Positions 8,901 to 15,744 of a DNA stretch of 64,000 nt are shown here, in pieces; within the stretch, counting starts at the first letter, position 1; each line of letters starts with the position of its first letter. The translations under genes and the position numbers were made by a program. The stretch comes from CAVUNY01 sp963843535. Lineage in GTDB: Bacteria; Chloroflexota; Anaerolineae; Anaerolineales; Anaerolineaceae. The notes beneath the pieces were generated by a model that saw only the letters and a program-made list of their open reading frames with translations, was not told the origin of the DNA and made no database searches. The stretch covers positions 62,001 to 126,000 of the forward strand of contig CAWJKU010000004.1 in assembly GCA_963843535.1 (NCBI GenBank), in the 5' to 3' direction.

Positions 8901-9244
8901 TTGAGCCGGATCGGAGCCCGACCCAATCGTTAGATGATGTGATGCAGGTGACTCTGAAATCTGACAAACCGCTGGTTGCACAGCAGGATCTGGTTTTATC
9001 CTTTGAATTCAAAGATTCCGCAGGGACAGTGCGCACCAACGATATTCAGGTTATTTCGCGCAACATGCTGAAGCTGGAAATGTTCGATGAATCTTTGAGC
9101 GCTTATCTCCAACCGGAATTGGTGAACCGCCAGCAGATTGGTTTTGCGGTTGATTTTCCCAAAGCGGGCATCTATAAATTGTGGCTCACATTTTTGTACC
9201 CGGGCATTGACCGAGAAATGGCGTTTGTGGTCGTGGTGAAATAA
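5924..9244 (+). CDS. copA: P1B-type copper-transporting ATPase with C-terminal extracytoplasmic extension
   Basis: An 1106-residue CopA-type ATPase. The first HMA domain has GMTCANCA (CxxC, residues 16-19 region); the second, at about 75-140, has lost its CxxC. The membrane CPC motif is at about 449-451, the phosphorylated Asp in DKTGT at about 493, the SEHPLG motif follows, and the GDGINDAPAL hinge is near 705. The catalytic core ends near residue 815, the usual end of CopA. An additional helix at about 827-848 then leads into about 250 residues predicted outside the membrane, with a Gly/Met/Ser-rich stretch and two related beta-rich units ending in PSEGQYKVFVDFW and PKAGIYKLWLTFL. I chose the ATG at 5924 over the TTG at 5921 because of AGAGG at 5914-5918. 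The extension is unusual for the family. Confidence 0.95.
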   Translation: MSEVKNITMPVTGMTCANCAATIERNVRKLPGVDIANVNLANEKLTISFDPALLDEQGIIARVERIGYGVATGKTDLPVTGLRDNSDALALEKLLAKQDGVLSASVSYGTERVSLEYIPGMTSIAELAVVIRKAGFEIVQVGETETIEDVETKVRQAEVSRQRRLLILGLIMTAPLMAYSMARDFNLVSLPYDQFAMMIPATIVQFVVGWQYYVGAFKSLRAGGANMDVLIALGSSVAYFYSVGVTLGLILSPHVYFETGAAIITLIMLGKFLEARAKGQTSEALKALMGLRAKTAHVIRDGVETEIDIEQVMVGDTVVVRPGEKVPVDGLISDGRSAFDESMITGESMPVSKGPGDEVIGATINKEGLVKFEATKVGKNTTLAQIVRLVQEAQGSKAPIQKLADRISTYFVPVVIGIALLTFVGWLVVTRADWSGAMINAVAVLVIACPCALGLATPTAIMVGTTKGAENGILFKNSETLERAGRVRVVVLDKTGTITRGEPAVTDIIAAPGFTQDQVLRLAASAERGSEHPLGRAMVEAAENKSLPLVDPEKFTAVSGFGIRAIVDNQALTIGNPRMMQNEGIAIDTLQTDINRLQAEGKTAMIMAGKPANSDQLSQLMGLVAVADTVKPGSAEAIGELRSLGLDVVMITGDNLRTAEVIARQVGIDRVLAEVLPGDKAAEVKKLQGLNAEEASSRQFVAMVGDGINDAPALAQADVGIAIGTGTDVAMAAAGITLISGDLRGVGRAISLSRGTLQTIVQNLFWAFFYNVFLIPVAAVGLLVPMVAAGAMAFSSIFVVTNSLRLRGYKIQTLAAPKRLGRQLVEMAPRLVLPAIALGLLIALSVGWLMPAQAMSGEQTRRTTSFRVFIDQKTPITAGTLTTLNISVVNQFGNRFTAFDGSAVGRYITVAVVKSDLSFFEKAVFQPGSNGGGMSSMGGSSAPAEAGLLQPSFAFPSEGQYKVFVDFWLSDGDRVQVSAPLTVGSASAPSAKLEPDRSPTQSLDDVMQVTLKSDKPLVAQQDLVLSFEFKDSAGTVRTNDIQVISRNMLKLEMFDESLSAYLQPELVNRQQIGFAVDFPKAGIYKLWLTFLYPGIDREMAFVVVVK

Positions 9245-9483
9245 TCGCGAAACACGGCGCGGCGGAGTCGGGGGTAGGGTCTGATGAATATGACCCAAAC
9301 TGAACAGCGAATTCAGGATTTGTTAAATTCCTGGCTGAACTCCAAAATCCTCAGCTTGATCTCATTTTTAGTTAAGAATTAAAATTTATACTCTAATAGT
9401 TTAGTGCGGCGATCAATAAATGGACGCCTTTTTAATTATTAATATCATGTGCAGCGCTAACCCTTCTTTGGACTGGAAAATTA

Positions 9484-10323
9484 ATGGAACAACAACCGAA
9501 TTCACGTCTGGAGCAGTGGGGAGTTCGACTGGTTATCATAAAAAATAAATTAAAGAAAGTGGTGCCTTTTGCTACAGGAATGCTGGCTACGCTGCTGGCG
9601 CTTTTCCTCTATAACCGGCTGTTTCCCGGCCCGCAGCCGCTGACAACGAAGGACGTCAATGATACGGTGGTCAGCGTGATGAGTTCTGCCACCCCTCCGC
9701 CGGCAGCTGCTTCCCTGGTATACCGAGTCATCCAGCCCTCGCTGGTGCTGATCCAAACCACTGGCGATAGGAGTGATGGCAAGGACCACAGCGGCCTGGG
9801 CAGCGGGGTGATCATCAGCGACAATGGGGATATTCTTACCAGCCTGCACGTGGTGGCGAATGCAGCGCAAATTCAACTGACCTTCGCCGATGGCACCCAG
9901 GCCACCGGGCAGGTGGTGAACGAGCAGCCGGAAAACGATATTGCGGTGCTGCAGGCAGACCAGCTCCCGGCGGTGCTCGTACCGGCGACGTTGGGCAATC
10001 CCGGGGCGATGCGCATCGGAGACGATGCCTACGTGGTTGGCAACCCATTTGGGCTGTACAGCTCGATGAGCGCGGGGGTAATCTCGGGCTTTGACCGTTC
10101 TTTTCAACCTGAAAGCAGCGATATACGCCTGGAGGGTTTGATCCAAATCGACACGGCTGTTAACCCGGGAAATTCCGGCGGGCCGTTGTTGAACCGCTAT
10201 GGGCACGTGGTGGGTATTGTCGAAGGGATTGTTAACCCGACCGGGCAGGATGTTTTTATTGGCATAGGCTTTGCCGTGCCGATTACCACTGCCGGAGGGG
10301 CAGCCGGATCACCGCCGTATTAA
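9484..10323 (+). CDS. Membrane-anchored trypsin-like serine protease (HtrA family, no PDZ)
   Basis: A 279-residue protein with one N-terminal membrane anchor at about residues 22-42 and a chymotrypsin-fold protease domain facing outside. The catalytic triad is visible: His122 in TSLHVVA, Asp152 in ENDIAVL and Ser231 in GNSGGPLL. Family members of the HtrA/Deg type normally continue into one or two PDZ domains after the segment GIGFAVPI; here the protein stops 12 residues beyond it, so it is a protease domain only. No frameshift is evident at the end. The gene is followed 79 bp later by the MoxR operon with no terminator between, so it may be co-transcribed with that operon. Confidence 0.9.
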   Translation: MEQQPNSRLEQWGVRLVIIKNKLKKVVPFATGMLATLLALFLYNRLFPGPQPLTTKDVNDTVVSVMSSATPPPAAASLVYRVIQPSLVLIQTTGDRSDGKDHSGLGSGVIISDNGDILTSLHVVANAAQIQLTFADGTQATGQVVNEQPENDIAVLQADQLPAVLVPATLGNPGAMRIGDDAYVVGNPFGLYSSMSAGVISGFDRSFQPESSDIRLEGLIQIDTAVNPGNSGGPLLNRYGHVVGIVEGIVNPTGQDVFIGIGFAVPITTAGGAAGSPPY

Positions 10324-10402
10324 CCGGATCTGGATAAGTGAGCTGCACGGCAAGGAATTGCGGGCAGTTTTTCCGTACAAATTAGACCGAAGGAGAGTTC
10401 TG

Positions 10403-11413
10403 ATGGATCAGATTAACGACCCGAAAAGCAGTTTGCCGATGGAACGGGTGTTGTACGAGGTGAAGAAGATTATTGTTGGGCAAGACCACATGCTGGAACG
10501 GCTGGTGGTGGCCCTCCTGGCCCGCGGTCATATTCTGGTGGAAGGCGTGCCCGGCCTGGCAAAGACCATGGCGATCAAGACCCTGGCAGAGTCAATCGGC
10601 GGCGAGTTCAAGCGCATCCAATTTACCCCCGACCTGGTGCCTGCTGATCTGATCGGCACGCGCATCTACAACCAGAAGACGGGAGAATTCAATACCTCGC
10701 TCGGCCCGGTTTTCACCAACCTGCTGCTGGCGGATGAAATCAACCGCGCCCCAGCCAAGGTGCAGAGCGCCCTGCTTGAGGTGATGCAGGAACGCCAGGT
10801 GACCATCGGGCGTGAAACCTTCAAGGTGCCGAACCCATTCCTGGTGCTGGCGACACAGAACCCGATCGAAACCGAGGGCACCTATGCCCTGCCTGAAGCG
10901 CAGGTAGACCGTTTTATGCTCAAGGTGCTGGTTGGATATCCCAATACTACCGAAGAATTTGTGATCGTCGAGCGCATGACCGGCATGCTGCAAGCCGTGC
11001 AAAAGGTGCTCACCACCGATCAATTGGTTGACCTGCAGAAGAAGGCCGACCAGGTTTTTGTCGACCCGGCGCTGATCGAATACGCTGTGCGCATGGTCAC
11101 AGCCACCCGCCAGCCCAAAGATATTGGCCTGAAGGAAATCGCCCCCTATATTACCTACGGCGCGAGCCCGCGGGCCTCGATCAATCTGATCCTTACCGGG
11201 CGCGCGCTGGCATTTGTGCGCGGGCGCGATTACGTACTGCCCCAGGATGTGCTGGACATGGCGCTGGATGTGATGCGCCACCGCCTGGTGCTTTCGTATG
11301 AAGCTCTCTCCGATAATGTGACCGGAGATGATCTTTTGCAGAAAATCCTCGACCGCATTCCCGTCCCGGTGGTGCCGCTGCATGAGCACAGCAGAATCCG
11401 TGTCAACGCCTGA
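10403..11413 (+). CDS. MoxR-family AAA+ ATPase
   Basis: A 336-residue AAA+ ATPase of the MoxR family, chaperone-like enzymes that act with VWA-domain partner proteins. Walker A (GVPGLAKT) lies near residues 46-53, Walker B (LLLADEIN) near 106-113, and sensor 1 in LATQNPIETEGTY near 150. The ATG at 10403 follows AAGGAGAG at 10390-10397; a longer in-frame start at 10271 lies inside the upstream protease gene and is rejected. The next gene (DUF58) starts within the last 32 bp of this one. The order MoxR-DUF58-VWA-VWA is the classic MoxR/Bat arrangement. Confidence 0.95.
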   Translation: MDQINDPKSSLPMERVLYEVKKIIVGQDHMLERLVVALLARGHILVEGVPGLAKTMAIKTLAESIGGEFKRIQFTPDLVPADLIGTRIYNQKTGEFNTSLGPVFTNLLLADEINRAPAKVQSALLEVMQERQVTIGRETFKVPNPFLVLATQNPIETEGTYALPEAQVDRFMLKVLVGYPNTTEEFVIVERMTGMLQAVQKVLTTDQLVDLQKKADQVFVDPALIEYAVRMVTATRQPKDIGLKEIAPYITYGASPRASINLILTGRALAFVRGRDYVLPQDVLDMALDVMRHRLVLSYEALSDNVTGDDLLQKILDRIPVPVVPLHEHSRIRVNA

Positions 11414-12281
11414 GCGCATCCTCCAGCGCCTGGACTGGCAGGTGATCCGCCGCCTGGATGGGCAGCTGCAGGGCGATTACCGCAGCCTGTTCTACGGCTA
11501 TGGGGTCGATTTTGCCGATCTGCGCGAGTACCAGCCTGAGGATGATATTCGCTATATCGATTGGAATGTGACCGCGCGTATGAACTCGCCTTACGTGCGC
11601 CAGTACGTTGAGGATCGTGAAATCACAGCCTGGTTCTTGCTGGACCTCAGCCCATCGGTGGATTTTGGCAGCCTGGAAAACCAGAAGCGCTCGGTATTAA
11701 TCGACTTCGTGACCACGATCGCCCGCCTGCTGACGCGCCACGGCAACCGGGTTGGAGCCATTTTTTACGGCAGCCGCATCGAGCGCACGATCCCCGCGAG
11801 AGGTGGGCGGATCCAGGTTCTGCGCCTGGTGAACGATCTGCTCAAACAGCCGCACCTGCCGCGCGCTCCATTTACCAACCTGGCGCAGCTGATCGGCGGC
11901 GCGCTGAACGCGATCAAAAGTCGCTCGTTGATTTTCGTGGTGTCGGATTTTATCAGCGCCCCGGGTTGGGAGCGGATGTTAACCCTGCTGAACCAGCACC
12001 ACGAGGTGATTGCCGTGCGTTTATGGGATCCCTCGGAAGCGGAAATGCCGGATATTGGCCTGGTAGTCATGGAAGACGCGGAAACCGGCGAGCAGGTCTA
12101 TGTGGACACGCACGACCCGCGGTTTCGCGCGCGCTATGAGGAAAGCGCGAAAAACCGTGAAGCCGCATTAAATGAGGCCTTCAAACACGCCGGAGTGGAT
12201 GTGCTGTCGCTCTCGACCGGCGAAGACCTGGTGCGAGCGATCGTGCGCTTTGCGGCGCTGAGAGAGCGGCGCAGAAAATAG
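11382..12281 (+). CDS. DUF58 domain-containing protein
   Basis: A 299-residue protein of the DUF58 family, which is found beside MoxR ATPases and has a VWA-like fold. The diagnostic segment GYGVDFADLREYQPEDDIRY (about residues 38-57) and the following IDWNVTAR are present, and the DLSPSVDFG stretch near 90 corresponds to a degenerate MIDAS. I chose the ATG at 11382 (STAESVS), which overlaps the MoxR gene by 32 bp; the start at 11328 gives Arg/Ser-rich sequence without family resemblance. No transmembrane helix is evident, so it is probably cytoplasmic and works with MoxR on the membrane VWA proteins encoded next. Confidence 0.92.
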   Translation: MSTAESVSTPERILQRLDWQVIRRLDGQLQGDYRSLFYGYGVDFADLREYQPEDDIRYIDWNVTARMNSPYVRQYVEDREITAWFLLDLSPSVDFGSLENQKRSVLIDFVTTIARLLTRHGNRVGAIFYGSRIERTIPARGGRIQVLRLVNDLLKQPHLPRAPFTNLAQLIGGALNAIKSRSLIFVVSDFISAPGWERMLTLLNQHHEVIAVRLWDPSEAEMPDIGLVVMEDAETGEQVYVDTHDPRFRARYEESAKNREAALNEAFKHAGVDVLSLSTGEDLVRAIVRFAALRERRRK

Positions 12282-12335
12282 CCTGCCTTTGTGGATGGCA
12301 GCCGTCATGGACAATCTGACCAAAATGGATTCCTT

Positions 12336-13346
12336 ATGACATTTATCTGGCCCGTGATGCTGGTATGCTTGATACTGATTCCGCTGTTTGTGGCGCTTTT
12401 CATCTGGCTGCAGCGGCGGCGAAATAAGATTGCCGCAAAATACGGCAGCCTGGGTTTTATGCAGGGAGCGGCAGGCAGCCGGGCCGGGGTGCGCAAATAC
12501 GTGCCCCCTGTGCTTTTCTTGGCAGGGTTGGCGATTCTACTGATTGCCCTGGCCCGCCCGCAGATGGTGCTCAGCCTGCCAAGGGTGGAGGGCACGGTCA
12601 TCCTGGCGTTTGATGTATCGGGCAGTATGGCTGCCGAGGATCTGAAACCCTCCCGGATGGACGCGGCGAAGACAGCCGCCCAGGATTTCGTGGGGCGCCT
12701 GCCGGCGAGCGTGCAGATCGGCGTGGTGGCGTTCAGCGAAAACGGCTTCGCCGTTCAGCCGCCAACCTATGAGAAAGATCAAATCCTGGCGGCGATCAAG
12801 CGGCTCACGCCCCAACGCGGCACTTCCCTGGGGAACGGTATCCTGGCATCGATCAAAACGATCGAAACGGATTTCAAGCAGGAAGGTCCCCTGCAGTTGA
12901 GCGTGATGACCCCTGCGCCCACCGACACTCCGACACCTGTCCCGGAAGGTTTCCACCAACCGGCAGTGATCGTTTTGCTCACCGATGGTGAAAACAACGC
13001 ATCGCCCAACCCGTTGGCCGCCGCCCAGGCATCTGCCGATCGCGGCGTGCGGATTTTTACGATTGGTATCGGCAGCGCGGCGGGCATTGAATTGAAGGTG
13101 AATGGTTTTACCGTCTTCACCCAGCTGGACGAGGAGCTGTTAAAGCAAATTGCCCAGATGACCGGCGGCGTATATTACAATGCCCAGAATGAAAAAGACC
13201 TGTACTCCATTTATGACAACCTGGACCCGCAGCTGATTATCAAGCCGGAGAAGATGGAAGTAACTTCCGTTTTCGCGGGCGCCAGCATTGCCATCTTACT
13301 GGTAGGTGGAGTTTTTTCACTCCTCTGGTTCAGCCGCCTGCCGTGA
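12336..13346 (+). CDS. BatA-like VWA domain membrane protein
   Basis: A 336-residue protein with membrane helices at about 5-24 and 55-73, an extracytoplasmic VWA domain from about 85 to 295, and a C-terminal helix at about 305-328. The metal-ion-dependent adhesion site DVSGS starts at Asp93 and LLTDGENN supplies the last MIDAS Asp. A short Thr-Pro-rich insertion (PTDTPTPVP) near residue 195 interrupts the VWA fold, as in other secreted proteins of this organism. I use the ATG at 12336, where the first helix begins; a GTG at 12291 is possible but adds polar residues. It follows the MoxR and DUF58 genes and is probably the substrate-facing partner of MoxR. Confidence 0.9.
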   Translation: MTFIWPVMLVCLILIPLFVALFIWLQRRRNKIAAKYGSLGFMQGAAGSRAGVRKYVPPVLFLAGLAILLIALARPQMVLSLPRVEGTVILAFDVSGSMAAEDLKPSRMDAAKTAAQDFVGRLPASVQIGVVAFSENGFAVQPPTYEKDQILAAIKRLTPQRGTSLGNGILASIKTIETDFKQEGPLQLSVMTPAPTDTPTPVPEGFHQPAVIVLLTDGENNASPNPLAAAQASADRGVRIFTIGIGSAAGIELKVNGFTVFTQLDEELLKQIAQMTGGVYYNAQNEKDLYSIYDNLDPQLIIKPEKMEVTSVFAGASIAILLVGGVFSLLWFSRLP

Positions 13347-13384
13347 TGGCTCAGGCGCGCCAACGGAGTCTTAGGAGGTAGTCG

Positions 13385-14440
13385 ATGGACTTACTTTGGC
13401 CCGGATCCCTACTTCTGCTCGGCTTGATCCCGCTGATAATCGGGATTTATATCTGGATTCTGCGGAGAAGGCGGCGGTTTGCGGTGCGTTTTTCCAGCCT
13501 GGTGCTGCTGCGCGCGGCGCTCCCTCAGCATTCATTCTGGCGCCGCCACCTGCCCTTTGCATTATTCTTGCTGGCCCTGGGCAGCCTGGTATTCGCTTTA
13601 AGTCGCCCGGTTTCCGTCGTCACCATCCCCACCGATCAAACCACGATTCTGCTTTCGATCGACGTTTCCCTGAGCATGCGTTCGCAAGATATCCAGCCTT
13701 CGCGCCTGGATGCCGCCAAAAATGCGGCCATGTCGTTCATCCAGCGCCAGAAATCCAGCACCCAGATCGGGTTGGTGGCCTTTGCCGGTTTTGCGGAATT
13801 GGTCCACCCCCCTTCAACGGATCAGGAATCGCTGTTGGCGGCGGTGGATAGCCTGACCACCGGACGGCGCACGGCGATTGGCAGCGGTATTTTGCGGGCT
13901 ATCGACGCAATCGCCGAGGTGGATAAGAATGTGCCAGCGAGCGTGACCGACCCTTCGGCACCCGACAACGTCACCCCCGTGGCGCCCGGTGCCTATGTTC
14001 CGGACATCATTGTGTTGTTAACCGATGGGGTGAGTAATTCCGGGCCTTTCCCGATCAACGCCGCCCAGCAGGCCGTAGACCGGGGTATTCGCGTCTACAC
14101 AATCGGCTACGGCACCGCGAGCGGTTCCCTGGCGCTGAACGACATCCAACCGCAGGACGGCGGCGGGTTTGGCAACTTTTTTGGCGGAGGGCAGCAGGGC
14201 AACGGCAGGATTCGTACCGGGATCGATGAGGCCACGCTAAAAGAAATCGCGAAAATGACGGGCGGCGAATATTACGCGGCCACCAGTGCCGATGAGCTGA
14301 ACAAAGTCTTTCAAAGCCTGCCCACTTACCTGATTTCAAAACATGAGGTCATCGAGATCAGCGTGTTCTTTGCCGCGATCGGGGCGCTGCTGGCTGCCGC
14401 CGCCATCGCATTGGCGATGATCTGGCACCCAATGCTGTAG
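13385..14440 (+). CDS. Second BatA-like VWA domain membrane protein
   Basis: A 351-residue paralogue of the preceding gene product with the same plan: helices near 8-26 and 56-75, a VWA domain with MIDAS DVSLS starting at Asp93 and LLTDGVSNS later, and a C-terminal helix at about 325-347. A Gly/Phe/Gln-rich loop (GGGFGNFFGGGQQGNG, about 258-275) is inserted before the last part of the VWA domain. A strong TTAGGAGGTAG ribosome site precedes the ATG at 13385. The pair probably arose by tandem duplication; paired VWA proteins after MoxR/DUF58 are normal for Bat clusters. The OsmC-like gene follows 49 bp later and may be the last member of the operon. Confidence 0.9.
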   Translation: MDLLWPGSLLLLGLIPLIIGIYIWILRRRRRFAVRFSSLVLLRAALPQHSFWRRHLPFALFLLALGSLVFALSRPVSVVTIPTDQTTILLSIDVSLSMRSQDIQPSRLDAAKNAAMSFIQRQKSSTQIGLVAFAGFAELVHPPSTDQESLLAAVDSLTTGRRTAIGSGILRAIDAIAEVDKNVPASVTDPSAPDNVTPVAPGAYVPDIIVLLTDGVSNSGPFPINAAQQAVDRGIRVYTIGYGTASGSLALNDIQPQDGGGFGNFFGGGQQGNGRIRTGIDEATLKEIAKMTGGEYYAATSADELNKVFQSLPTYLISKHEVIEISVFFAAIGALLAAAAIALAMIWHPML

Positions 14441-14489
14441 GCTCTACCAAATCCGTGGGCCTATATAAAATTTTTTCAGGAGGGAGATG

Positions 14490-14984
14490 ATGGCGGTAGA
14501 TAACAGCCGGAGAGATATCGTCGTGCTGGCAGAAGCCAGCTCCATCGAAAACTGGCGCAAACAGGTCGTCGCCGGGCAGCCGGGTTCCGGGATGCATGCA
14601 TTTATCTCGGATGAAGGCAATTATATGCCCGGGGGTGAAGGGACGGCGCCCACGCCGCTCACCTATTTCACCGCCGGCATTGCGCTGTGACTGCTGTCTC
14701 ACATTTCGCAGGTTGCGAAAAAATTGAAGCTCGAAATTCGAAATGAACGGGTAAAAATTACCGCCCATTTCCACGAACAGGGATCGGTGCTGCAAGGCAC
14801 CAGAACCGGCCTGTGCGACGGCCTGGAGATCGATTTTTCGGTGGAGAGCGAGGTTCCTCCCCAGGAAATAGCGCGCTTGATCCGCCTGTCGCACCAGATG
14901 TGCTTTACCGAAGATGCCCTTACCAGCCGCATCCCAATCACCAAACGCCACCAGCTTAACGGGCAGCCTTTCGAGATCGCCTGA
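14490..14984 (+). CDS. OsmC-family protein, candidate selenoprotein (in-frame TGA at catalytic Cys)
   Basis: Read through a TGA at 14688-14690, this frame gives a 164-residue OsmC/Ohr-fold protein. OsmC proteins reduce peroxides with two active-site cysteines, one in a central helix (Cys59 in E. coli OsmC) and one about 66 residues later in an H-x-x-C segment. Here the TGA is codon 67, in TYFTAGIAL-TGA-LLSHISQ, exactly where the first Cys is expected, and the second is Cys138 in SHQMC, 71 residues on. The frame is the same on both sides and no other stop intervenes. A hairpin suited to a bacterial SECIS begins 13 nt after the TGA. AGGAGG at 14478-14483 fits the ATG at 14490. OsmC-like selenoproteins have been reported in bacteria. 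Alternatives are a nonsense mutation or a base-call error. Confidence 0.75.
14688..14720 (+). promoter_or_regulatory. Candidate bacterial SECIS: UGA plus downstream hairpin
   Basis: After the in-frame TGA (14688-14690), TTTCGCA at 14704-14710 pairs perfectly with TGCGAAA at 14714-14720 around the three-base loop GGT. The first loop G is 20 nt beyond the TGA. Bacterial SECIS elements lie inside the coding region just after the UGA, with a short stem and a G at the start of a small apical loop, usually about 16-37 nt from the UGA. This element meets those rules. No selenocysteine machinery gene is in the window to confirm it. Confidence 0.6.
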
Positions 14985-15003
14985 TCCCCTTTTTTGGATG
15001 ATT

Positions 15004-15044
15004 CGGGGTGTTTATTTGGCGTTTAGCGCCAAATAAACACCCCG
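15004..15044. repeat. Hairpin repeat R3, copy A
   Basis: An 18-bp perfect stem (15004-15021 with 15027-15044, loop TTTAG) between the convergent OsmC-like gene and the glycosidase-like gene. Its outer part GGGTGTTT/AAACACCC and the flank GATGATTCGGG recur at 21380-21421; the outer arms also recur at 54391-54431. It may also act as a bidirectional terminator. Confidence 0.7.
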
Positions 15045-15103
15045 ACCATCCGGTTGTGTGGCAGGCGCCAGTCTGACCAGCTTATACAGGGAGCCAGGGG
15101 AAG

Positions 15104-15640
15104 TCACGCCGCCTGGCAGATAAGCTCGGTGCCGCTCACGCCAGCCAGACTGGACGAAAATACCACATAGCGGCTGCGGTCTTCGAGCACCTCCTGGAAA
15201 GGCTGCTCCACGCCGTTGATCCGCAAGGATTGGCCCCGCCAGCCTTCTGGCAGCAGCTGGCGGAACTGAACCTGCTCGCCGGAACCGGTAAATTCCAGGT
15301 TTATTCGCCGGGCGGCATCATCGATGTGCTGGGCATAGCAAAAACAGGCTCCAGAAGCCGCGTAGCTCAGCGCCGCGCGGGCATGATTTACCCCGGCTGC
15401 CGCCCAGCGCGGGCTGGCCTGGACGCTGCCCAGGCGGCTGGATAGGTCGCGCACCCCCGCCAGGCCTTCCAACAAGGCGCCGGCCCACTGCGCCATGCCC
15501 CACCCGGCGTAGCGTACCTCATTTGTGGTGCGAAAGCCGGGTTGGCCGTCCGGCCAATACCACACCTGGGCCCCGCCAGTGCGGCGTACATGGTCGGCAT
15601 ACTGGCGCAGCAGTGCTACTGCGTAAGCTTTCGCGCCCAT
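15104..15640 (-). pseudogene. C-terminal part of frameshifted six-hairpin glycosidase-like gene
   Basis: This frame holds the last 178 or so residues of the enzyme whose N-terminal part is at 15745-16947 on the same strand. It reads as the end of an (alpha/alpha) barrel (KAYAVALLRQYADH, then TTNEVRYAGWGMAQW) followed by a small beta-rich tail ending near the stop at 15104. The connecting segment, about residues 380-460 of the intact protein (VVDEYRHRQALTGNAYPWW and following), is in the third frame between about 15865 and 15645. So two frameshifts separate the pieces; the lower one lies near runs of C at 15653-15675. Either the gene is decaying or the consensus contains two indels. Confidence 0.65.
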
Positions 15641-15744
15641 ATTGGAAAGCCCCCAGGCACAATTCCCCTCCCACCCAGGGCATCAATCCGCCGTTGGCGT
15701 ACCCACCTTGCTGGCGGTGTTCTTCCTTGAAATAACCCAGATGG

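Noticed and set aside
9484..10323. Frameshift removing the PDZ domain from the protease
   Set aside because: The 79 bp that follow before MoxR are too short to hold a PDZ domain in any frame, so the protein is naturally PDZ-less.
10271..10402. Upstream start for the MoxR gene
   Set aside because: It lies inside and after the protease gene, gives an Arg/Pro-rich leader unlike MoxR, and the ATG at 10403 has a strong ribosome site.
14487..14690. Separate 67-residue hypothetical gene ending at the TGA
   Set aside because: The downstream sequence continues the OsmC fold in the same frame, so this is the N-terminal part of one gene and not a free small protein.
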